In this document: in pieces, positions 49,965 to 58,267 of the stretch | How positions within the stretch are numbered: the first letter of the stretch is position 1 | Layout: every line of letters starts with the position of its first letter | Origin: a virus | IMG/VR virus record: IMGVR_UViG_3300042561_002062 | Location: 1-64,000 of that record | DNA length: 64,000 nucleotides | Reading direction: 5' to 3' (one strand) | Position numbers and translations under genes: made by a program | The notes under the pieces: model-generated | What the model was told of the DNA's origin: nothing | The model's database searches: none | What the model saw: the letters and a program-made list of their open reading frames with translations, nothing else

Positions 49965-51434
49965 ATGAAAAAATTACGAAGATTAAACGAGGAATATGCA
50001 AGTCCTAAAATTCCAGTATCAGAAAGTTATTGGCTAAAAAGAGGAAAAATTGGAAAAGTCGTAGCTCTTTACACACACGACGATATGGATGGTATATTCT
50101 CAGCTATAGAAGTAAAGAAATATCTTTTAGATAAAGGATTTGAGATAAAAAAATACGGAATCCTAAATTATTCTGAAGGTTGGAGATATACTACACTCGA
50201 TCCGGCGCTTATAAATATTGTTCTGGATTTTGCTAATATGCCTGGTGATGATAGAGATGATTTGATTGATTATTATCTAGATCACCATGGACTCTTTTCT
50301 GAAGAGCAGCTACAAAGATATAAAAAATCACCGGTTCAGAAAAAGAAAACTGGTTCAGCCTACGAGGCTATTTGTGATGCGCTAGGTGTTCGTAAAGATG
50401 AAATGATATTATCTGTTATTGATATGATAGATTCGGCTAAATACCAAGATTATGGTATATCCTGGCAAAGACTACTAGACTATAATGTTCAAGATATGAT
50501 AGCTTCTCCTAAAAGAAGACTTGAGTTTGCAGCTGCTTTTAATCAATTCTTGAAAAGATCCGATACCCAAACTCTTATTGAGGTTATTCATAATACAAAA
50601 GATTGCTCGATTTTTGGAATTTTCCAAATGATGAAAAGACTATACCCCGAAAATAATACTCACACTTCAGGCACTAGAAGAGGCCAAGGTAAAGATTTTG
50701 TTGAAGATTCTATTGAAAGACAATCTATTATGAAGGGAAGAACCAGAGGATCGAGTAATATTAAAAAAGTTTATACAGATTATAGAGATTTTCGTAGAGA
50801 TTGGGCCCCTGATGGAACCGTCACTAGAATAGATGGTTACCAAGCTATTGGTAATCTAGTTTTTGTGCCATCAGGAACCTGGGCAAACACCCTGAAAGCT
50901 CGTTCAATCATTCAAAAAGATTCAACAGAATCACGTTTTGATCTTGAAAATTACGCGCCGAAATTCATACTTATTCAATACGGTGCTACTCTTCAAGTTT
51001 GTGCCTACAACAAAATAGAAGAAACCGAAGATTTACCCATTCTCAAATCCGGTCAAAAAGTAGATAATCTAGGAAAGTATATGACTGATCTATTGAAGAA
51101 TTTCCAAAAAGTTTTAGGGTATTATGACCCTGATACTTCAACAGGCCAAGATGAAATCACCGTATCAGGTGGTCACGGTGGTATTGGAACTATCTCAAAT
51201 ATTTTTGGCCGTTGTAAAAACGGTGGTCCATTTGACGGTATGAAATGGCTCGATTTATTTAAGAATAAAATAATCTCTGATCTATCGGGAGTTCCCTTTG
51301 ATATGAACTTGATCTGGAGTGGTGAAGATTCTAAAAACCTTCGTGAGCCAGAGATGGATAACAAGGTAAGGAATATTGAAGACGTGAAAAGAGTATCACC
51401 AGAAGGTCGTATTTTACGTTACGGTGAATTTTAA
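49965..51434 (+). CDS. DHH/DHHA1-family phosphoesterase-like protein
   Basis: A 489-residue protein with RecJ/NrnA-like motifs: ALYTHDDMDGIFSAIEVKKYL (D-x-D metal motif), DYYLDHHGLF (DHH motif near residue 108) and, near the C-terminus, VSGGHGGIGTISNIFGRC (DHHA1 G-G-H motif). Such enzymes hydrolyse short oligonucleotides, cyclic dinucleotides or single-stranded DNA. The N-terminus MKKLRRLNEEYAS also fits the shared L-x-E peptide pattern, raising the chance that it is packaged. The central insertion (about 230-290) is Arg-rich. It could degrade host nucleic acid or anti-phage cyclic nucleotide signals; this is speculation. Confidence 0.75.
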   Translation: MKKLRRLNEEYASPKIPVSESYWLKRGKIGKVVALYTHDDMDGIFSAIEVKKYLLDKGFEIKKYGILNYSEGWRYTTLDPALINIVLDFANMPGDDRDDLIDYYLDHHGLFSEEQLQRYKKSPVQKKKTGSAYEAICDALGVRKDEMILSVIDMIDSAKYQDYGISWQRLLDYNVQDMIASPKRRLEFAAAFNQFLKRSDTQTLIEVIHNTKDCSIFGIFQMMKRLYPENNTHTSGTRRGQGKDFVEDSIERQSIMKGRTRGSSNIKKVYTDYRDFRRDWAPDGTVTRIDGYQAIGNLVFVPSGTWANTLKARSIIQKDSTESRFDLENYAPKFILIQYGATLQVCAYNKIEETEDLPILKSGQKVDNLGKYMTDLLKNFQKVLGYYDPDTSTGQDEITVSGGHGGIGTISNIFGRCKNGGPFDGMKWLDLFKNKIISDLSGVPFDMNLIWSGEDSKNLREPEMDNKVRNIEDVKRVSPEGRILRYGEF

Positions 51435-52828
51435 GGAGTCTTCTTGAAGACTTTAACACTTCTTGCCATTTTAGTATCTTTATAATACTGATCATCATCA
51501 AACTCAGTATCGAAGAAATTATCCGATTGAGAAATAATTTTTGTTTCTGGTGATATTTGTGAGTTGGGTCCAAGTCTACCTGAGCGAAATACACCACCAG
51601 TCATTTGACTATCTAAAAGACCACCCATAAAAAAGCACCCGTCGAGATTCGAAGCTTCACAAGTGGTATTGAGAACTTTTGAACCTTTTATCTGACATCC
51701 CCACATCTTACTACGAATGATCTGTGAGTTTGTAATGTTGGTATTAATAAAGTTACAATCTTCAAAAATACCCTCGCTAATAGTTGAGTTGATAAAATCA
51801 AAACCTGAAATATTAAGTTGTGGTATAATACTACCACCAACCACTTCGATGCGGTGTTCTTTCGTTACGAAATTAACAATACAATCTTTCAAATCTTTAG
51901 TAGAATCTACCAGTGTAAAAATTTTGTCCTTGATCTTGGGAAAATAAGCCGACACAACATCGTAGTGGTTTATTTGATCGACCTGGATAACTACGCCTGG
52001 ATATTCAACGATAAAACTATCGTAATTCGAGAAGTTTTTCATGTTATCGATGTTCTGTGAAAGATAATCGTTCAATACACTAATATCACGACTATCAAAA
52101 TCAGTATCAATACATTCCCAGGCGTCGATAATAAACTTATCCATGAAATAAAGTAATCTTCCAACATTTTGTGGATAATCTTTACCACCGATATACCGGT
52201 ATTCTAATCTTTGCTCTTCGTGTGGTTTGTTGATATGTAAAAAGTTGATACCATAGTATTTATCTGAAGGTAATCTCAGATTATTTTTAATCGAATAAAC
52301 AGAAATATCCTTGAAGTCGTAATCTTTGAAAGGTATTATTTTTTTAATAGATTTAGCATAAACATTACCTTTTCTTCCAGGGAAAGCTCTGAATATTTCA
52401 TCTTCGTCAGTTCTCAAGATAAGCTTTAAAATGTTAAGATCATTGAGGTCTTTTTCACCTTCGTTGGCAAAAGAAATATTAAAGTGAATAGCGGCCTTTG
52501 AGGTCGCGTATCCGAAATCGTTGATGAACTTTACTATCTTGATTAAGTAGTATTTCGCTGAAAAATAATCAAGTGGCCCAGTAATAATCTCACAACCATT
52601 CGATCCAAGAGAGAGATCCGGTTCAAGCTTGAAATTTTTTTCATCTGGTGCAAAATCCGAGTGGTATTGACGAAATCCCCAGACTTTTACCGGTGAAAGA
52701 ACTTGGTTAAGTAATTCAAGGGTTTTATAATAAGAAAGATCCTTCATATAGAGCTCGAACTCAAAACCAATTTTAGCTCCTGCTAAAATAGAAGACTTTT
52801 GTATAAATCTTTCAGAATATTTTCTCAT
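51431..52828 (-). CDS. Amidoligase-like protein with pentapeptide-like repeats
   Basis: A 465-residue protein. Residues about 18-130 resemble the amidoligase (PF12224-like ATP-grasp) family: GFEFELYMKD, FKLEPDLSLGSNGCEIITGPL, and the D-F-G-Y-A-T-S-K-A-A-I-H-F-N pattern. Such proteins are predicted to make amide bonds in peptide or cell-wall modification. Residues about 330-410 are pentapeptide-like repeats (GFDFINSTISEGIFEDCNFIN), a right-handed beta-helix. The C-terminus is Asp/Lys-rich. The stop overlaps the DHH gene stop by 4 bp. The combined architecture is unusual; the function is inference. Confidence 0.65.
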   Translation of the reverse strand: MRKYSERFIQKSSILAGAKIGFEFELYMKDLSYYKTLELLNQVLSPVKVWGFRQYHSDFAPDEKNFKLEPDLSLGSNGCEIITGPLDYFSAKYYLIKIVKFINDFGYATSKAAIHFNISFANEGEKDLNDLNILKLILRTDEDEIFRAFPGRKGNVYAKSIKKIIPFKDYDFKDISVYSIKNNLRLPSDKYYGINFLHINKPHEEQRLEYRYIGGKDYPQNVGRLLYFMDKFIIDAWECIDTDFDSRDISVLNDYLSQNIDNMKNFSNYDSFIVEYPGVVIQVDQINHYDVVSAYFPKIKDKIFTLVDSTKDLKDCIVNFVTKEHRIEVVGGSIIPQLNISGFDFINSTISEGIFEDCNFINTNITNSQIIRSKMWGCQIKGSKVLNTTCEASNLDGCFFMGGLLDSQMTGGVFRSGRLGPNSQISPETKIISQSDNFFDTEFDDDQYYKDTKMARSVKVFKKTP

Positions 52829-52837
52829 ACAACATTG

Positions 52838-52845
52838 TATATATA
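52838..52845. promoter_or_regulatory. Bidirectional late-type box TATATATA
   Basis: Palindromic TATATATA in the 25-bp space between divergent genes 51431-52828 and 52854-53303; could serve both. Confidence 0.45.
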
Positions 52846-52853
52846 AAAACTAA

Positions 52854-53303
52854 ATGATCCTAAATAGTATTATCGACCAAACAATAGATAACTACCTCTC
52901 TGATTCTGAGCAATACTCAAAAGCTACTATTGAACTAGAGCAGTTTTTGGATAGTATTCTTTTTGATACAAAAACCTACAGTCGTTTTACAAGATTTATT
53001 ATGAGTGAAGGTATATTTTTGAAAATACTTGTAACTAGTGATTATTTTACAAGAAGTATTGGGGATGTTTCAATCAATACTAAAATCAGAGTAGGTTTTT
53101 ATAAACGAATTATGGTTTTAGTAGATATTATGCAAGAAGACCATATTCTTATTTTCAAGAACTCCAAAAAAAGAATGCGTGATAATAAAATAGATCAGAT
53201 AATATCAAATACAACACCTATACCACCAGTTTTTGTTCTCGATCTCAAAAAAGTGTTTCAAAGCTCAAGTGACGATACTTCACCACAAGACACAAAGGAA
53301 TAA
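52854..53303 (+). CDS. Hypothetical protein
   Basis: A 149-residue mixed helical/strand protein without signal peptide or known domain; basic C-terminal half. It is convergent with the gene at 53258, overlapping by 46 bp at the 3' ends. No function can be proposed. Confidence 0.6.
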   Translation: MILNSIIDQTIDNYLSDSEQYSKATIELEQFLDSILFDTKTYSRFTRFIMSEGIFLKILVTSDYFTRSIGDVSINTKIRVGFYKRIMVLVDIMQEDHILIFKNSKKRMRDNKIDQIISNTTPIPPVFVLDLKKVFQSSSDDTSPQDTKE

Positions 53304-54016
53304 TCCACTCCTATAGAAAAACTACCGGAATCACCCTGTATTTTTTTAATATCGAACTTCTTTTTTAGAAGAAGATGAACCGAGTCTTGATTACCGAAGT
53401 ATAGTTTATTTTCTTCTATTTCAGTAGAAGTATAAACTCTGATTGAAAAGTTATCCATCTTTATGAAACCTCTATGGATAACACCACAGCAATCGTTTCC
53501 GATTTCAGAGAAAAAGAAAGTAGATTTTTCAATTTTTTTAAACACATCCTCGTGCATAATAGTCCAATCCCATTTAACTCCGGTCTCTATTATTTTTTTC
53601 ATAAGAGTTTTTGGGTTCCTTCCCAGTAAAGTTCTTGCTAATTTTGATCTATCGTGATAGGACCACTTACAAATATTGGATTTATTTTCTGAGAGATGCC
53701 CTAAAAACTGACGATTTAATCTCTCTGATACATATTCACAGATTTTTTTATCTAATAAAATTGTATCTCCACCAGTTTCATCTGTTATAATAATTGAGTA
53801 TTTGCTTGTATCTTTATAGATAATTTGTGTTTTTTTAAGGTGTATCTGATGATCGACCGTCTTTGAGGTCTCGATTCCCTCTATCTTTTTTGTTTCGCGA
53901 AGTTTTATTAAACTCTCATCGCCTGATATAAAGGTTGTCGAGACGAGCTCATCAATAAGTGAAAGTTTTTTGATTCTATCAATAAGACCTCTTTCTATAC
54001 CAGTGATTGTTGCCAT
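53258..54016 (-). CDS. Hypothetical protein
   Basis: A 252-residue protein with Ile/Lys-rich alternating strands (IIYKDTSKYSIIITDETGG) and a central NDCCGVIHRGFIKM. No known family. It follows 54024-54542 by 7 bp on the same strand and overlaps its convergent neighbour at the 3' end by 46 bp, which suggests the two ends are functionally flexible. Confidence 0.6.
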   Translation of the reverse strand: MATITGIERGLIDRIKKLSLIDELVSTTFISGDESLIKLRETKKIEGIETSKTVDHQIHLKKTQIIYKDTSKYSIIITDETGGDTILLDKKICEYVSERLNRQFLGHLSENKSNICKWSYHDRSKLARTLLGRNPKTLMKKIIETGVKWDWTIMHEDVFKKIEKSTFFFSEIGNDCCGVIHRGFIKMDNFSIRVYTSTEIEENKLYFGNQDSVHLLLKKKFDIKKIQGDSGSFSIGVDYSFVSCGEVSSLEL

Positions 54017-54023
54017 AAAAATC

Positions 54024-54542
54024 TTACGAGTTCTTTAATCTATCAAGATAATTAGTCTTGAGGTTTTGTAGTTGAAGTTTAATGCCTTCCCATTTTTGGG
54101 AACTTATCATTAAATCAAGAGTGTGTAGTCTTTTATTTAGTTCTTCACCGCTTAGATTGCCTAGTTTAAGTTTAATGCCAACTTCTTTTGACTCGTAAAT
54201 TTTTACAATATTTAGTATTTTGGATATTTGATTTTTGTATTCACTTTCTAAAAGTGTTTCCCTGATATCTCTATCGCCTGTTTGAGATTTATCTTTTGGA
54301 TTTTCTCCTTGTAGAATCAAATTCACAATTGCTGAGGCTAGATCTTCTTTTCCATCGATTATAACATGGGGTAATATGGATTTTCTAGCAGCTCCAACTG
54401 AACGAATTCTCAAAAAGTCATCTATCATAGAGAGGACTTTTGTCTGTAAAACCTCTTGGTGAGATGGTCCAGTGAAATCAGTTTCGTTGGTATCCTTTTC
54501 ACCAACTTGAACTCCTGTTATTTTAGAGAATTTTTTCAACAT
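54024..54542 (-). CDS. Hypothetical protein
   Basis: A 172-residue, largely helical protein (QEVLQTKVLSMIDDFLRI, then a Lys/Glu-rich helix SEYKNQISKILNIVKIYESK and an amphipathic C-terminal helix). Begins MLKKFSKITGVQ, a weak match to the shared N-terminal peptide. A TATATATA box lies at 54557. No family recognised. Confidence 0.6.
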   Translation of the reverse strand: MLKKFSKITGVQVGEKDTNETDFTGPSHQEVLQTKVLSMIDDFLRIRSVGAARKSILPHVIIDGKEDLASAIVNLILQGENPKDKSQTGDRDIRETLLESEYKNQISKILNIVKIYESKEVGIKLKLGNLSGEELNKRLHTLDLMISSQKWEGIKLQLQNLKTNYLDRLKNS

Positions 54543-54556
54543 TTTTTTATTTTATG

Positions 54557-54564
54557 TATATATA
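54557..54564 (-). promoter_or_regulatory. Late-type promoter box TATATATA
   Basis: TATATATAC on the minus strand, about 15-22 bases before the start codon at 54542, with A-rich leader. Confidence 0.45.
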
Positions 54565-54571
54565 AATTTTT

Positions 54572-55201
54572 TTATATTATTTTTACCAAAAGACCTTTAG
54601 TTTTGATTAAATTTTCTAAATCGTCTTTCTTTAGAACTTTTTTAAAATCTTTATCTAACTTATCAAGATTTTGTAAATACCACTCATTTGCATTGGATGT
54701 ATAATAAATCCACCTCGAATCGGTATTTGAGAGCTCGATAGTTTTAGAGGTTAGCTTATCATAAAACTTTTTTACTTCATTTTGAAGTTTTCTTAATCGA
54801 ACTTCATCCCATTTTTCGAGAGGTTCGTTCCAAACCTGGTAGATAATATAGAGAGGTTCTTCGAGATCGGTTGATTCTATTGGATAAATAAAACAAAATC
54901 TCATCGTTCTTTTCAAGAAAGTTTGATAATCGTCTGTATTTTGTAGTTGTGATTTTTTCAATCCTATCGAACGAAGAGAATTAAGAAAGAAAGGATCATC
55001 TAGAAGATTTTCTAAATTATCAGTAGATATTTGTGATTCTATAAGGTTAAACGTTTCAATCAGGTCAATATCTTCTTTCGAAAGCGCGTCAAGAACCAAT
55101 TCATGCAGAACAGAAAGACTTTCATTTAGATCGATAATATCAGTAGAAAGGTTTATTTCTAAACTTTCTAAAAAATCTTGGTAGCCGAGTAATGTTTTCA
55201 T
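54572..55201 (-). CDS. Hypothetical protein of the shared N-terminus group
   Basis: A 209-residue helical protein beginning MKTLLGYQDFLESLEIN, very like the shared peptide (with LES rather than L-x-E). Leu-rich amphipathic helices fill the first 80 residues; aromatic-rich WIYYTSNANEWYLQNLDKL near the end. No known fold. It is divergent from 55229-56596 across a palindromic AATATATATATT box. Confidence 0.6.
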   Translation of the reverse strand: MKTLLGYQDFLESLEINLSTDIIDLNESLSVLHELVLDALSKEDIDLIETFNLIESQISTDNLENLLDDPFFLNSLRSIGLKKSQLQNTDDYQTFLKRTMRFCFIYPIESTDLEEPLYIIYQVWNEPLEKWDEVRLRKLQNEVKKFYDKLTSKTIELSNTDSRWIYYTSNANEWYLQNLDKLDKDFKKVLKKDDLENLIKTKGLLVKII

Positions 55202-55211
55202 AAATAGATTT

Positions 55212-55223
55212 AATATATATATT
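55212..55223. promoter_or_regulatory. Bidirectional late-type box AATATATATATT
   Basis: A 12-bp palindrome exactly between the two divergent start codons at 55201 and 55229; resembles two overlapping late boxes. Confidence 0.45.
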
Positions 55224-55228
55224 CTATT

Positions 55229-56596
55229 ATGCTTAGCAACTTTGAACTTTTTTTAGAATCTCTATCCCAAACTACCTATACGAATAAGAATATCGTGAAG
55301 GAAATATCGGTTGCGATGTGTATTATCAACCCAGAATTCCTAGATAAAATCCTTGATCTAGGTCTTAGAGCTCGATATACTGAAAATTCATCGATTTATC
55401 TTACAGACTTGAAATCTTTACTTCTAAATAAAAACAGATTGAAACTAGGAAAATTTGTTGAAGATAAATGTCAAGAAGATACCGAAATATCCAAAATAAA
55501 CTCTCTTTTTGAGGGTGTAGATTTTTCTTTCGAGAATGATTTCGGTGTGATATCTGATTCTAGGACTTGTAGTAGAAATATTTGTGATAAACTTATTCTA
55601 CCTGACAAGCTAACGCCCCAGATGGTCTCTTGTGTTTATTGGATTGGACCTAATAAAACAAAAGATTTCTCAGAAGATCTAGTAGTAGAGTTAGTAGATG
55701 GTCGTCAGTTTTCACTCTTTTTAGATAAAAACTTTTCAGCTACCAAAAGTTCTTCTTTTCAGACCTTTACAGATCAAATTATACCTAAAGAAGTAAGTAA
55801 TCTTTATTCAGAGAGTTATATCGCAGGATGGAATAAACTTGTTCAAACACTTGTTGGTATTATCTACAAATACGCCACCTCAAATAACAAAGCTCATATA
55901 CAGAAGTTTATCGCGCCTGATAGAATACCCACTCTTGATTGGTTTGGATATTTCAATATCAAACATTCTGATAAGAGATATCAAATTTTAGGTGAATATC
56001 TTCGTGAGTTCGATAAAAATGTAGTATGGTTTTCTGATCTTATCAACTTGATATGGAAAAACGGAGAAAGTGCTCTTTCTGATTACAAATCTGCCAGATC
56101 TGAATGGATACGTGCAAAATCAATCATCTTAAACTCAAGAATACTCGAACATACCTTAACACAATCCTTAACTCGTCATAATCGTCAAGATATCTCAAGA
56201 CTCAAATCAGGCATGAAACTCGCTAAAGGGGTAGCAAAAATGAAGTTTGTTAAAACAATAGTTGAAAAACTAGGATGTCTTGAAAGAGATGTTATCTTTG
56301 TTGGAAAAAAAGGTGATGATTTTACTCACGTTCCAAGTAGATCTTTCTTTAGAGAGCGTTACGAAGATCTAGATATTAAGTTTGATTACCACGTTAATCT
56401 TACTTCACTCGATACACAGACAGATGGTGATTTCAAGTTTTTAGTTCAACTTTTCTTAAAAAGAAAAAAACTTCTTGATCTAGAGATAAGTATAGGATTC
56501 ACCGGATATCTTTCAGAAAAACTAAGAGCTCGTTTTTCATTCACACCAGTAAGTGATTTCAACCTTAAAGTTTCATCCAATCCATCAGAAGATTGA
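55229..56596 (+). CDS. Hypothetical protein of the shared N-terminus group
   Basis: A 455-residue protein beginning MLSNFELFLESLSQTTY (shared-peptide style). The central part has WNKLVQTLVGIIYKYA, NIKHSDKRYQILGEYL and a basic RSEWIRAKSIILNSRIL segment; the C-terminus ends in LLDLEISIGFTGYLSEKLRARF strands. No enzyme motif or membrane span is seen. Position and promoter suggest a virion-associated protein. Confidence 0.6.
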   Translation: MLSNFELFLESLSQTTYTNKNIVKEISVAMCIINPEFLDKILDLGLRARYTENSSIYLTDLKSLLLNKNRLKLGKFVEDKCQEDTEISKINSLFEGVDFSFENDFGVISDSRTCSRNICDKLILPDKLTPQMVSCVYWIGPNKTKDFSEDLVVELVDGRQFSLFLDKNFSATKSSSFQTFTDQIIPKEVSNLYSESYIAGWNKLVQTLVGIIYKYATSNNKAHIQKFIAPDRIPTLDWFGYFNIKHSDKRYQILGEYLREFDKNVVWFSDLINLIWKNGESALSDYKSARSEWIRAKSIILNSRILEHTLTQSLTRHNRQDISRLKSGMKLAKGVAKMKFVKTIVEKLGCLERDVIFVGKKGDDFTHVPSRSFFRERYEDLDIKFDYHVNLTSLDTQTDGDFKFLVQLFLKRKKLLDLEISIGFTGYLSEKLRARFSFTPVSDFNLKVSSNPSED

Positions 56597-56635
56597 ACTT
56601 TTTCTCTGTTTTTCTTATAATCAAGAAAAATATTT

Positions 56636-56854
56636 ATGGGAAAGAAAGCCAAAGAACATCGTAAAAAAGTTCAGAAAAGAAATCAAAAAATTGCAGAAGC
56701 TAAAAATCAGTTTCAGAAGGTGCAAAAAAACTTCCTAGAACAAATGATTGAAAATCAAAAGCTTCAAGGTCAGGATCCTCATACACTTCCCTCTGAAGCG
56801 ATGCCACAAAAAGTAGAAGTGAATCCATTTGAAATACAAGGACCACAGATCTAA
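56636..56854 (+). CDS. Small basic coiled-coil protein
   Basis: A 72-residue protein: basic N-terminus (MGKKAKEHRKKVQKRNQK), a helical Gln/Lys/Glu-rich middle and an acidic/Pro tail (VNPFEIQGPQI). Such small basic proteins occur among phage scaffold and DNA-associated proteins, but no family is identified. It starts 39 bp after the preceding gene and 2 bp before the AAA ATPase gene. Confidence 0.6.
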   Translation: MGKKAKEHRKKVQKRNQKIAEAKNQFQKVQKNFLEQMIENQKLQGQDPHTLPSEAMPQKVEVNPFEIQGPQI

Positions 56855-56856
56855 TA

Positions 56857-57918
56857 ATGACCTATATAAATACACCACTCAACTTAAACTTTCCTTCAGA
56901 AGATTACCTTACTAACGAGAGTATGTTAGTTTGGAATTTTCTAGGGAAAAAACCTCTTAAAAAAGGTTATAGCGGATTGTTTTCTATTGAACCTATCGAA
57001 GAACTTCTATCTAAATATAATATATTTATAGTATCAGATGAAAAGTTTTTCGATACTACTGAAGAAGAAAATCACGTAAAAAGAGTTGTTAGATTGGATG
57101 AATCACTTGTTCTTGGTTATCAATACCTTGAAAAAAAGGATCAAGAAACTCTAGTTCCAATATTTACTTTTTATTATCTTGATAGATCGGAAGAGAGTAT
57201 AGAAGAGCTTTGTAGTAGTATTTTAAAATCTTCAACCCAGCAAGATATCGAGCTAGAAGAACCGGTAAAGAGAGCTTGTTTTTTATCACTTTCACCTGCT
57301 ACTGGATTCACACTCGAAGATATTGAAATACCAAAAGTTGATTGGAAAAACCTTTGGAAGTTTTATTCAACATCTGTAGAATCTGGTTACAGGAATCTTC
57401 TTGAATTATTATCTCAAAAGAATCAAACCGTTTCTATGATTGTTGGAGGTCCAAGTAGTGGTAAAACGAATCTATCTAGATCTTTGTGGGAAAAGTTTGA
57501 TGGAGATACTATTTATCTACCACCTTCTATAGTTGAATTATGTCTATCGAGTCCTGAGTTTCCTAGTTTTTGTAATACACTTGAATCTTCACTAATAATT
57601 TTAGACCGTTTAGATACTTTATTTGATTCTCCAGGTAGAAATCCATCTCTACTACTTTCTACTATACAGAATCTTACATCTGGTTTTTTCAAAGGGATTT
57701 TAGATATTCACTTTTTAATTATTTTAGAAGATTCAAGATTGATTCATCAAATAGAAAAACATTTGCATGTTGATTTTATTCTTGAGCTAGAAGATCTAGA
57801 GCCAAAAAGAGCAACAAACTTAGCAAAAATTCTAGGTAAGACTTCTAAATTCACTCGACCAACACCTCTATCTACTATTATCCGCAATAAGAACTATGAA
57901 AAATCCATGGGATTTTAA
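56857..57918 (+). CDS. AAA-type ATPase
   Basis: A 353-residue P-loop ATPase. The Walker A motif is VGGPSSGKTNLSRS (about residue 197) and Walker B is SLIILDRLDTLFD (about 247); a C-terminal LEPKRATNLAKILGK helix follows as in AAA+ lid regions. The N-terminal 180 residues form a separate domain without recognised family. It is followed by coiled-coil and membrane proteins, so an assembly or membrane-linked ATPase is plausible. Function is unproven. Confidence 0.8.
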   Translation: MTYINTPLNLNFPSEDYLTNESMLVWNFLGKKPLKKGYSGLFSIEPIEELLSKYNIFIVSDEKFFDTTEEENHVKRVVRLDESLVLGYQYLEKKDQETLVPIFTFYYLDRSEESIEELCSSILKSSTQQDIELEEPVKRACFLSLSPATGFTLEDIEIPKVDWKNLWKFYSTSVESGYRNLLELLSQKNQTVSMIVGGPSSGKTNLSRSLWEKFDGDTIYLPPSIVELCLSSPEFPSFCNTLESSLIILDRLDTLFDSPGRNPSLLLSTIQNLTSGFFKGILDIHFLIILEDSRLIHQIEKHLHVDFILELEDLEPKRATNLAKILGKTSKFTRPTPLSTIIRNKNYEKSMGF

Positions 57919-57934
57919 AAAAGAATATATATAA

Positions 57935-58267
57935 ATGATATTTGGAAATACCCGAGAAGAAGTTCTTGATTTTCTTATGTGGTCTGACTTTGAAGAAGGT
58001 CTATCCAGAGAAGAGTTCAAGTTTTTACTCAAAAGGATGCAGTATCATCTTAAAGAGGAAAAACTTAAAAGAGAAGGTCTTCGTAGGGTATTAGAAGAAA
58101 AAGAAAACGAAATCGAAAAACTAAAAATGATCACTATAGAAAATAGGGAACATTCACAGAGATGTGACCAAAGACTATCTCAAGTGGAGGATGATCTGAA
58201 AAATCTTAGAGCAAGAAGACTTACTCTAGGTGAAAGAATCTTTGGAAAAATTAAAACAAAATCATGA
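57935..58267 (+). CDS. Coiled-coil protein
   Basis: A 110-residue, strongly helical protein. Residues about 25-95 form a long coiled coil (YHLKEEKLKREGLRRVLEEK, then IEKLKMITIEN and LSQVEDDLKNLRARR), ending in a basic tail. The ATG lies one base behind a TATATATA stretch, with no spacer for a usual leader. Its end overlaps the membrane-protein gene by 4 bp (ATGA). Confidence 0.75.
   Translation: MIFGNTREEVLDFLMWSDFEEGLSREEFKFLLKRMQYHLKEEKLKREGLRRVLEEKENEIEKLKMITIENREHSQRCDQRLSQVEDDLKNLRARRLTLGERIFGKIKTKS

Noticed and set aside
55212-55223. AATATATATATT palindrome as a replication origin
   Set aside because: The same type of box stands before many genes here, so a promoter reading is simpler; no iterons or other origin features nearby.
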